Assembly (NCBI RefSeq): GCF_008087625.1
Contig: NZ_CP042997.1
Span: forward strand, 2,418,001 to 2,482,000
Direction of reading: 5' to 3'
Length of the DNA: 64,000 nt
DNA from: Aquisphaera giovannonii
GTDB taxonomy: Bacteria; Planctomycetota; Planctomycetia; Isosphaerales; Isosphaeraceae
Part shown: positions 57,352 through 64,000 of the stretch, piece after piece
Position numbering within the stretch: position 1 is the first letter of the stretch
Layout: each line of letters starts with the position of its first letter
The notes under the pieces: model-generated
Databases searched by the model: none
Told to the model about the DNA's origin: nothing
Seen by the model: the letters and a program-made list of their open reading frames with translations, nothing else
Position numbers and translations under genes: made by a program

Positions 57352-58383
57352 TCAGACGAGCGGGCCGGCGTCCATGATGGCCCGCCGGGTGAAGTATTTC
57401 TTGACCGGCGGCGACATCAGGTACAGGGAGATGACGCCGTAGAGCCCGATCACGACGAGCCCCGTGGTGATCTTCGACTGGTCGATGCGTTCGGCGATGG
57501 GCTTGATGCCGGCGTCCGGTTCTTCTTCAGGATCATTCGTGGGGACGGGCAGGGTCGCGATGACCTCCCTTTCCTCGAAGTTCGCCTGGATGATCGGCAC
57601 GGCGATGAGCGCGACGATGTCCACGAAGAGGCCGAGGGTCAGCGCGAGCATCAGGTACTTCGGGGTCTTGCCGACGAAGAACTGGATCGCCCCGAAGATC
57701 CCCACGGCGGAGACGACGGCCAGGCAGAGCCAGCAATACTGGAGCACGCCGGGCTCGACGCGGGCGGAGTTGGCCAGGGCGATGACCAGGAGGGCCAGGG
57801 ATCCCAGCCCGGCAAGCACCCCGATGACGGCGATGTGCAGCGGCGGCCCGGCCGCGCGGGGCGGCGGCGGCGCGATGAGGTCGTCGGTGAGGTCGACGCG
57901 GAGCCCGGTCTCCTGGTCGACGCCGCACGCCGGGCAGAGCGACATGCCGGCGGGGACGACCGATCCGCAGACGACGCAGCGCCGGGCTTGAGCGCGGGCC
58001 TCGGCCCCCCGGGGCTTCTTCCTGCGGGCCGGCTCGGCCTGGAAGAGGGCCGCGGCGTCGCCCTCGGACCTCCTGGGGTCCCCGGCCGCCGCATGCTCGA
58101 TGGAATCGGCGGTCCCCGAGGGGAGTTCGAAGAGGTCTCGCAGGTCGCGGTCGCCGGAAGCGACCGGGAGGTCGTCCACGCTGGGGGGCCGCGTGCCGAA
58201 TTCCCGGGTGCTGGATGCCATCGCATCGGCCGGGCCGGCGAGGGTCGACTCCGCGCTGGCATCCTGCTCGGTGAGCTGGAACCGATGCGCGCACCTGGGG
58301 CACTTCAGCCTCTTGCCCGCCGGGGTGTGGTCCGGCAGGTTGAGGACGATACCGCACTTCTGGCACAGGATCGTACGCGGCAT
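57352..58383 (-). CDS. Zinc-ribbon membrane protein, unknown function
   Basis: A 343-residue protein. MPRTILCQKCGIVLNLPDHTPAGKRLKCPRC is a zinc ribbon (Cys 7, 10, 28, 31) of the MJ0042-like type. A disordered acidic linker leads to a second ribbon (CVVCGSVVPAGMSLCPACG) and about four membrane spans (IAVIGVLAGLGSLALLVIAL; YCWLCLAVVSAVGIFGAI; LMLALTLGLFVDIVALIAV; ITTGLVVIGLYGVISLYL). This two-ribbon plus membrane design is common in planctomycetes. No function is assigned. It is convergent with the DUF1501 gene. Confidence 0.8.
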   Translation of the reverse strand: MPRTILCQKCGIVLNLPDHTPAGKRLKCPRCAHRFQLTEQDASAESTLAGPADAMASSTREFGTRPPSVDDLPVASGDRDLRDLFELPSGTADSIEHAAAGDPRRSEGDAAALFQAEPARRKKPRGAEARAQARRCVVCGSVVPAGMSLCPACGVDQETGLRVDLTDDLIAPPPPRAAGPPLHIAVIGVLAGLGSLALLVIALANSARVEPGVLQYCWLCLAVVSAVGIFGAIQFFVGKTPKYLMLALTLGLFVDIVALIAVPIIQANFEEREVIATLPVPTNDPEEEPDAGIKPIAERIDQSKITTGLVVIGLYGVISLYLMSPPVKKYFTRRAIMDAGPLV

Positions 58384-58898
58384 GATTCTCGATCGCCGAT
58401 GGCATGAGGCCGTCCGCCCCCCGCGCCCGGCGGGTGTCGGAACATGTATCGTGTGTTATCTTACCCGCTCTCACAACGTCCGGGGATCGGGAAAAACAGG
58501 CCGGCCGCCGGAAATCCGCGGAAGTCTCGACGCGACGGGCCCAGCCCCCGCCATCCCCTTTACGGGCTCCACCGGCGAGCATTACGGCCGGGGAGTCGGG
58601 CGTGCTCGCGGCCGGGATGGGGGACGGCGGCCGGGCCTTGCCTCGCCGCCTTGGCGGCCTCGCGGCTGACTCCTTGACGGGGGTTGATCCACGCCGTAGC
58701 CTGAAGCGTGCTCGGGGCACAGCTTACGACCGACCCCTCGGTCCGCCTCGCGAGCGCGGGCGACCGCTTCCTCGCCCCGCCTCCGCCCGTCGTCCCCCGA
58801 CGGGCCGCCGGCGAGCCCCGCCCCTCGCACCGACACGAATCGCTCGGCCCCTCGCCCGAACCGGCCGCCCCTTTTCCACCGTCCTGGAGCGCGAACCG
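58384..58898. other. 515-bp region between divergent zinc-ribbon and Gfo/Idh/MocA genes
   Basis: No supported gene. The A/T-richer spot 58443-58465 (CATGTATCGTGTGTTATCTTAC) is the likely promoter area. The remaining sequence is GC-rich and has only shadow frames. Confidence 0.4.
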
Positions 58899-60401
58899 AT
58901 GCAGCAGAAGAAATCCAAGCTCAACCGCCGCAACTTCCTGGGGACCACCGGCGCCGCCATGGCCGCCGGGGCCTTCGCCCATCCGGCCATCGGTGCCGCC
59001 AAGGGGGCCAACGAGAAGCTGAACATCGCCATCCTGGGCCCCGGCGGCCGCGCCCAGGAACACATCCGCATCCTGAAGCATATCAAGGACGAGACCAAGC
59101 TCGTCGACATCGTCGGCCTGTGCGACGTCTGGGACGGCAACGACGTCGCCAAGCGGGGCCTCTACTACTCGGCCAAGAAGTGCGGGCTGGACGCCGAGGG
59201 CAAGGACAAGGATCGGATCACCAAGGATTACCGCAAGATCCTCGAGAACAAGGACATCGACCTCGTCCTCATCGCCACGCCGGACCATTGGCACGCGAAG
59301 ATGTCCATCGACGCCATGGAGGCGGGCAAGGACGTCTACTGCGAGAAGCCGATGACCCACACCATCGACGAGGCCCGCAGGGTCGCGGAGACGGTGAAGA
59401 AGACCGGCCGGGTCTTCACGGTCGGCGTCCAGTCCACCGCCGACCCCCGGTGGCGGATGGCCAACTCGATGATCGTGGACGGCAAGATCGGCAAGGTCAT
59501 GCAGGGGCAGACGTCCTACTACCGCAACAGCGACGTCGGCCAGTGGCGGTATTACGACCTCACCAAGGACATGACCCCCAAGACGGTCGACTGGAAGATG
59601 TTCCTGGGGACGGAATTCGGCTTGGCCCCCGATCAGCCGTTCGACCGCGCCCGGTATGCCCAGTGGCGCTGCTACTGGGATTTCGGCGGCGGCATGTACA
59701 CCGACCTCTTCGTCCACCAGCTCACCCACCTGATCATGGCGATGGGCGTCCGCTTCCCCCGCCGCGTCGTCGGCGCCGGCGGCCTCTACATGGAGTATGA
59801 CGGCCGCGACGTCCCGGACGTCGCCACCGTCGTCGCCGATTACGACGAGGGCTGCCAGGTCCTCATCTCGGCGACCATGTGCAACGACACCCAGCTCCCC
59901 GAGGTCATCCGCGGCCACAACGCGACCATCACGTTCAATCGCACGCCCGAGAAGGGCTTCAACGTCTCCCAGCAGAGGCTCGCGAGCCATCCCGCCCCTC
60001 CGGGCAGCAATACGGGCGAGGGCGGCGAGCTCTTCAATCCTCAGCAGCCCCGCGAGGACACCCGCGCCCTCTGGGAGCACTTCCTCGGCTGCGTCCGGTC
60101 GAGCAATCAGGAGACGCTCTGCCCGGCCGACCTCGGCTACGCCGCGATCACGACCGTGAACCTGGGCGTCCAGTCCTACCGCGAGGGCAAGGCGTACTTC
60201 TTCGACAAGGAGACCGGCGCCGTGTCCCCGGCCGATACGTCCTGGGCCGCCCACTGGGAGAAGGTGAGCCACGATCGCGGCAAGCCGACCCAGGTCATGG
60301 GCTGGAAGGCCGGAGAGACCGGCTCGCTCCTCGTGCCCCCCGCCTACCAGAAGCTGGAAGGCCCCTGGGTCGACGGCAAGGACCCCGCCGAGAAGGCCTG
60401 A
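58899..60401 (+). CDS. Gfo/Idh/MocA-family oxidoreductase with twin-arginine signal
   Basis: A protein of ~500 residues starting MQQKKSKLNRRNFLGTTGAAMAAGAFAHPAIG, a Tat signal (RR at 10-11). LNIAILGPGGRAQEHIRI is the nucleotide-binding motif, LVLIATPDHWHAKMSIDAMEAGKDVYCEKPMTHTIDEA holds the EKP motif, and WDFGGGMYTDLFVHQLTHLI gives the catalytic His region. GGAG precedes the ATG. These exported NAD(P)-dependent enzymes act on sugars, often with tightly bound cofactor. A strong terminator follows. Substrate is unknown. Confidence 0.94.
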   Translation: MQQKKSKLNRRNFLGTTGAAMAAGAFAHPAIGAAKGANEKLNIAILGPGGRAQEHIRILKHIKDETKLVDIVGLCDVWDGNDVAKRGLYYSAKKCGLDAEGKDKDRITKDYRKILENKDIDLVLIATPDHWHAKMSIDAMEAGKDVYCEKPMTHTIDEARRVAETVKKTGRVFTVGVQSTADPRWRMANSMIVDGKIGKVMQGQTSYYRNSDVGQWRYYDLTKDMTPKTVDWKMFLGTEFGLAPDQPFDRARYAQWRCYWDFGGGMYTDLFVHQLTHLIMAMGVRFPRRVVGAGGLYMEYDGRDVPDVATVVADYDEGCQVLISATMCNDTQLPEVIRGHNATITFNRTPEKGFNVSQQRLASHPAPPGSNTGEGGELFNPQQPREDTRALWEHFLGCVRSSNQETLCPADLGYAAITTVNLGVQSYREGKAYFFDKETGAVSPADTSWAAHWEKVSHDRGKPTQVMGWKAGETGSLLVPPAYQKLEGPWVDGKDPAEKA

Positions 60402-60434
60402 TCGTCCGCGGCCGAATCTCGCCGTGAGGAATGG

Positions 60435-60468
60435 CCACGCCGGCGATCCTTCGCCGGCGTGGTTTTTT
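60435..60468 (+). terminator. Strong intrinsic terminator after the Gfo/Idh/MocA gene
   Basis: CCACGCCGGCGA (60435-60446) and TCGCCGGCGTGG (60451-60462) form a perfect 12-bp stem with a 4-base loop, followed by TTTTTT at 60463-60468. It lies 34 bp after the stop codon, the clearest rho-independent terminator in the window. Confidence 0.92.
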
Positions 60469-60563
60469 CTGCGCATCGGGCTGGTGCAGCCTAGTCTTCT
60501 GATGGGGGAGCCGGCCGGCGATCCAGCCCGGGCGCGGCCGGCCCGCATCATGAGGAAGGCGCA

Positions 60564-60818
60564 ATGAGACGATGCATTGGATACGCGGGGATGCTGCTCC
60601 TGATGATCGGCTGGTCCGTGGACGCCCAGGCGTCCGGGCTCCGATCGTCAGACACCGAACGGTTGCCGGGGACGGGGCGAGCCGTCGACGCTCGGCTCGG
60701 ACCATCGGCCGTCCACGCAGATCCGGAGCGGCAGCAAACGGCCCGGCTCGGGCTGCTCGAAGAGGATGAGGTTCGCGGGCGACCCGGCCTCGAGCTCCGG
60801 GGCGGGCCGCTCGAGTAG
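60564..60818 (+). pseudogene. Orphan signal-peptide start overlapping the end of the NagA-like gene
   Basis: GAGGAAGG sits just before an ATG, followed by MRRCIGYAGMLLLMIGWSVDAQAS, a convincing signal peptide with an AxA-like cleavage site. After ~28 codons the frame enters the antisense of the NagA-like gene (stop at 60648) and the rest (SSDTERLPGTGRAVDARLG onwards) has no recognisable sequence. It looks like the surviving 5' end of a secreted-protein gene joined to the nagA end by rearrangement. A genuine 84-residue protein is possible but less likely. Confidence 0.5.
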
Positions 60819-61883
60819 CCGCGCCGGGTTGGCGGTGACGCAGCCGATCGCATCCGCGACCCCGCACGGCATGGCGGCCACGTAATTCTCGAGCCCAACC
60901 ATCAGGGATCGGTTGGACCCGGCGAGGTAGGGAGTGCCCGCGACGACGACCTTGCCCGCCGGATCGACGGCCCAGCCGCCGTACGTGCAGGGCGGCAGGC
61001 CCGCCAGCGGGCTGGCGTCGCTGACCAGGATCGTCCGGGAGGGGCCCTTGGCCCGGGCGAGCACGCGGAGCGTGTCGGCGTCCAGGTGGTGGCCGTCGGC
61101 GATGAGAGAAGCGAGGAGCCGATCGTCGGCGGCCTGGTGCCAGATCGGGTTGGGGTGTCTCGGAAGGTTCGCGGCGATGCCGTTCCCCAGGTGGGTGCTC
61201 AGCGACGCCCCCGCCGCGACGGCCGCGTCGAGTGTGGCCTCGTCGGCCGCGGTATGACCGAGGGCGATCGCCACGCCCCGCGAGCGAGCCCATGCGATGA
61301 ACTCGATGGCCCCGCGTCGCTCGGGCGCCAGCGTGACCAGAACGATCCGATGGCCCGAGGCCTCGTGCAACTCCTCGAAGTCAGTCGGGTCGGGGTCGCG
61401 CATCGCCGGAGCGGGGTGGGCGCCCCGGTAACCTTCACGCTCGGAGAGGTACGGGCCCTCCAGGTGGATGCCGAGGACCATGCGATCCACGTCCGCCCAG
61501 CGACGGCACGCGGCGTCGATGGTCTTCAACCCGTGCAGCGTCTCCTCCCGCGTCGCCGTGATGAGGGTCGGGCAGACCCTCGCGGTGCCCATCGAGGCCT
61601 GGGCCGTCACGACATCCCGGACCTGTTCCTCCGTGAGTTGCGGCGACGAGAACGAGTGGCCCAGCCGGCCGTTCACCTGGATGTCCCAGAACGCCGGGGC
61701 AACCCACGTGTCTCGCGGGGAGGGCATCTCCGGCCCTCCCGCCTGGCGGACGTCCGCGATCGCCGCACCGTCGATGGATAGCTCGATCCACCGCGACGAG
61801 CGGTAATCCCGGCCGACGATCGTCTCGCGACCTCGCCCCAAGGCCTGCCCCCTCGTTTCCCCTTCCTCGCCTCTGCCCTTCAC
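60648..61883 (-). CDS. nagA: N-acetylglucosamine-6-phosphate deacetylase (NagA)-like amidohydrolase
   Basis: A 411-residue protein. VAPAFWDIQVNGRLGHSF is the NagA N-terminal sheet strand (usually D-H-x-H/N-G-Q), GIHLEGPYLSEREGYRGAHP gives the catalytic Glu, and ALGHTAADEATL, STHLGNG and ADGHHLDADTL supply metal histidines, with LVSDASPLAG the catalytic Asp. The enzyme removes acetate from GlcNAc-6-phosphate in amino-sugar use. The first strand has IQVNG in place of the usual DxHxHG, a variant seen in one-metal NagA types. It lies 45 bp downstream of pyrG on the same strand and may be read from it. Confidence 0.85.
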   Translation of the reverse strand: MKGRGEEGETRGQALGRGRETIVGRDYRSSRWIELSIDGAAIADVRQAGGPEMPSPRDTWVAPAFWDIQVNGRLGHSFSSPQLTEEQVRDVVTAQASMGTARVCPTLITATREETLHGLKTIDAACRRWADVDRMVLGIHLEGPYLSEREGYRGAHPAPAMRDPDPTDFEELHEASGHRIVLVTLAPERRGAIEFIAWARSRGVAIALGHTAADEATLDAAVAAGASLSTHLGNGIAANLPRHPNPIWHQAADDRLLASLIADGHHLDADTLRVLARAKGPSRTILVSDASPLAGLPPCTYGGWAVDPAGKVVVAGTPYLAGSNRSLMVGLENYVAAMPCGVADAIGCVTANPARLLERPAPELEAGSPANLILFEQPEPGRLLPLRICVDGRWSEPSVDGSPRPRQPFGV

Positions 61884-61928
61884 GCAATCGACCCGCCTGG
61901 CTCCGCGCCACCGCGGTCGGCAGGTCCT

Positions 61929-63572
61929 TCAGTCCGCAACCCGTGCCAGCGGCTCGACCCCCGAGCGCAGGGCCTCGCGGCGGGCGATGGCCGCGCCGAT
62001 GAAGTCGCGGAAGAGCGGGTGCGGGTGGGTGGGCTTGGACTGGAATTCGGGATGGAACTGGACGGCGAGGAACCACGGATGGTCGGCCAGCTCCACGATC
62101 TCCACGATGCCCCCGTCCGGGCTGGTGCCGGACGCCACGAGCCCGTGCCCCTCGAAGGCCTTGCGATACTCGTTGTTGAATTCATAGCGGTGGCGGTGCC
62201 GCTCGGAGATCTGGTCCTGCCCGTACGCCTTGCGCGCCAGTCGCTCGGGAGCCAGGGCGCACGGCCACTGTCCCAGTCGCATCGTCCCGCCGCGCTGGGT
62301 GACGTTCTTCTGCTCCTCCATGAGGGCGATCACGGGGTCGTCGGCCAGCCGGTCGAACTCGGTGCTGTTGGCCCCTTCCAGGCCGAGGACGCTGCGGGCG
62401 AACTCGATCACCGCGCACTGCATGCCCAGGCAGATCCCGAAGAAGGGGACGTTGTTCGTGCGGGCATAGCGGATGGCCTCGATCTTGCCTTCGATCCCGC
62501 GCATGCCGAAGCCGCCCGGGACCAGGATCCCGTCCACGCCGCCGAGCAGGGCGTCGCTTCCCCTCGTGGTGACTTCCTCGGCCTCGACCCGGACGACCAG
62601 GACGCGGGCCCGGTGCGCGAAGCCGGCGTGATCGAGCGACTCGTAGACGGACTTGTACGAGTCGCGGTGCTTCATGTACTTCCCGACGACCGCGATCCGG
62701 ACCTCCTGCTTCGGGTTGATGATCCGGTCGACCATCTCGCTCCAGGGCGACAGGTCCAGCTCGCCGGCCTTCAGCCCCAGCCGCTTGACCAGGATCTCGT
62801 CGAGCCCGTGCTTCACCAGGCTCAGCGGGACCTCGTAGATGCTGAACTGGCGGTCCCGCTCCTCGATGACGGCCTTCTTGTCGACGTTGCAGAAGAGCGC
62901 GATCTTATCCTTCTCGTCGGCCGGGATGGGCACCTCGGTCCGGCAGATCAGGATGTCGGGCTGGATGCCGATCTGGCGCAAGGCCCCGACCGAGTGCTGG
63001 GTCGGCTTGGTCTTCAGCTCGGCCGCGGCCTTCAGATACGGGACGAGCGTCAGGTGGATGTAGAGGCAGTTCTCCCGGCCGACGTCCAGGGCGAACTGGC
63101 GGATCGCCTCCAGGAAGGGGAGCCCCTCGATGTCGCCGACGGTGCCGCCGATCTCCGTGATGACGACGTCCACGTCGTCCGTCGCCAGGCGATGGATGCC
63201 CGCCTTGATCTCGTCGGTCACGTGCGGGATGACCTGGACCGTCTTCCCTTCATAGTACCCCTCGCGCTCCTTCTGGATGACGGAGAGGTAGATCTTGCCC
63301 GTGGTGTAGTTGCAGTCCTTGGTCAGCGGCGCGTGGGTGAACCGCTCGTAGTGGCCCAGGTCGAGGTCGGTCTCCGAGCCGTCGTCGAGGACGTACACCT
63401 CGCCGTGCTGATAGGGGCTCATGGTCCCCGGATCGACGTTGATATAGGGGTCGAACTTCTGGAGCCGGACCCGCAGCCCCCGCCGTTCCAGGATCATGCC
63501 GATCGACGCGCAGGTCAGTCCCTTGCCGAGCGAGCTGACGACGCCGCCCGTCACGAAGATGTGCTTGGCCAT
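61929..63572 (-). CDS. pyrG: CTP synthase
   Basis: A 547-residue two-domain enzyme of normal length. [25 protein letters not shown] is the synthase P-loop, [40 protein letters not shown] the conserved core, and the glutaminase domain shows [12 protein letters not shown] (nucleophile Cys) and [16 protein letters not shown] (His, Glu). It makes CTP from UTP, ATP and glutamine. GGGTGAGAG lies upstream of the ATG. The NagA-like gene follows 45 bp downstream. Confidence 0.98.
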   Translation of the reverse strand: MAKHIFVTGGVVSSLGKGLTCASIGMILERRGLRVRLQKFDPYINVDPGTMSPYQHGEVYVLDDGSETDLDLGHYERFTHAPLTKDCNYTTGKIYLSVIQKEREGYYEGKTVQVIPHVTDEIKAGIHRLATDDVDVVITEIGGTVGDIEGLPFLEAIRQFALDVGRENCLYIHLTLVPYLKAAAELKTKPTQHSVGALRQIGIQPDILICRTEVPIPADEKDKIALFCNVDKKAVIEERDRQFSIYEVPLSLVKHGLDEILVKRLGLKAGELDLSPWSEMVDRIINPKQEVRIAVVGKYMKHRDSYKSVYESLDHAGFAHRARVLVVRVEAEEVTTRGSDALLGGVDGILVPGGFGMRGIEGKIEAIRYARTNNVPFFGICLGMQCAVIEFARSVLGLEGANSTEFDRLADDPVIALMEEQKNVTQRGGTMRLGQWPCALAPERLARKAYGQDQISERHRHRYEFNNEYRKAFEGHGLVASGTSPDGGIVEIVELADHPWFLAVQFHPEFQSKPTHPHPLFRDFIGAAIARREALRSGVEPLARVAD

Positions 63573-63655
63573 CTCTCACCCAATGGTCGCCTGAGGAGGG
63601 CTGGTAAAAGCCCATCATACCAGGTCGGCCCCCGCGGCGGAACGCCGGCCGGGCC

Positions 63656-64000
63656 TCAAGACTCGGCGCGTGGGATCCACGTACGCAGGGCGGAGGGCTG
63701 TTCCCGGGCGGATCGGGGGATCTCCACTCTCACGGCCACGTGCGCGATCTCCATTCGCTCCAGGTCGCGGAGGTAGACGTGGCCGCGATACACCATGTAC
63801 AGAAGCCGCTCGTCCGGGATCATAACGAGTGTGTCGAGCACGGGCTCGACGTCCTCCCGCCGCGTCGGGACGTCTTCAACGCCCGCCGACCGGCCCTCGC
63901 GGAGCCTGGCTTCCAGCCACTCGTCGGGCGGCTGCTCCCATCGAGTCACCACGATGCGGGGCAGGAGCCCGGGGAGCCGGAATTCGAAGTCCGAGTCGGG
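63656..64000 (-). CDS. C-terminal part of a protein resembling DUF2169 (5' beyond the window)
   Basis: The frame is open to the window edge, giving ~114 residues; the gene begins outside. Visible features: EFRLPGLLPRIVVTRWEQPPDEW, then VLDTLVMIPDERLLYMVYRGHVYLRDL and AHVAVRVEIPR. The order of LPG-x-RPR, LDT-x-x-IDPD and YRG-type strands resembles the C-terminal part of DUF2169 proteins, which are often found with type VI secretion genes. The match is by eye and only for a fragment, so the family is tentative. It ends 83 bp before pyrG starts. Confidence 0.5.
   Translation of the reverse strand, partial: PDSDFEFRLPGLLPRIVVTRWEQPPDEWLEARLREGRSAGVEDVPTRREDVEPVLDTLVMIPDERLLYMVYRGHVYLRDLERMEIAHVAVRVEIPRSAREQPSALRTWIPRAES

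Overview
The window reads as chromosome of a high-GC planctomycete, most likely of the Isosphaeraceae (Singulisphaera/Aquisphaera/Paludisphaera type). This is inferred from gene content: a cytochrome-bearing DUF1549/DUF1553 (PSD1) protein followed by a Tat-type DUF1501 protein, a Tat-type Gfo/Idh/MocA oxidoreductase, a DUF1559-like pseudopilin protein, small single-pass proteins with planctomycete-style N-termini, a BlaI/M56 pair, and futalosine-route menaquinone genes. I see no rRNA, tRNA, phage, complete insertion sequence or CRISPR array. Coding density is high, and most long frames on the opposite strand are GC-driven shadows.

Layout. 1-8.3 kb: the end of a TPR/membrane protein (cut by the window edge), then minus-strand genes for a secreted protein, a DUF937 protein, a large TPR/peptidase-MA protein and an AI-2E-type permease. 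8.9-12.2 kb: mug, an HD-domain hydrolase, transaldolase (minus) and a HAD-IIA phosphatase. 12.3-15.6 kb: rsmD, a CCA/poly(A) nucleotidyltransferase, a QueC-like ATPase and queD on the plus strand. 15.6-18.8 kb: two membrane proteins and an HlyD-type adaptor (minus). 19.6-22.5 kb: a U32 family protein carrying an in-frame palindromic insertion, followed by small planctomycete-specific genes. 24.4-29.2 kb: alpha/beta hydrolase, tatC, homoserine dehydrogenase and an ApgM-type enzyme that may be a homoserine kinase. 29.2-29.6 kb: a 132-bp element with perfect 23-bp inverted ends beside a duplicated fragment of the apgM 3' end.

29.6-32.1 kb: a BlaI-type repressor and an M56 membrane metallopeptidase (4-bp overlap), with an unrecognised C-terminal domain on the peptidase. 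32.4-39.5 kb: a long minus-strand run, mqnA-mqnC-ABC ATPase-ABC-2/CPBP fusion-aminodeoxyfutalosine-deaminase-like amidohydrolase-DUF1559-like protein; three of these fit menaquinone synthesis. 39.7-50.2 kb: PPP-type phosphatase, a YfhO-like membrane protein, di-haem peroxidase, 2x[4Fe-4S] ferredoxin, secreted glycoside hydrolase, gamma-carbonic-anhydrase-like protein, a small exported proline-rich protein and a SpoIIE-type phosphatase. 50.7-60.5 kb: GMC oxidoreductase, PSD1 protein, DUF1501 protein, zinc-ribbon membrane protein, and a Gfo/Idh/MocA protein ended by a strong terminator. 60.6-64 kb: NagA-like deacetylase, pyrG, and the C-terminal end of a protein that may be DUF2169.

The most useful leads are the two small palindromic/TIR elements (one translated inside a gene), the BlaI/M56 pair with its uncharacterised sensor-like domain, the PSD1/DUF1501 pair, the hom-apgM pair, the enlarged TatC loop and the ABC-2/CPBP fusion. 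All family names come from reading motifs by eye; no database search was run.
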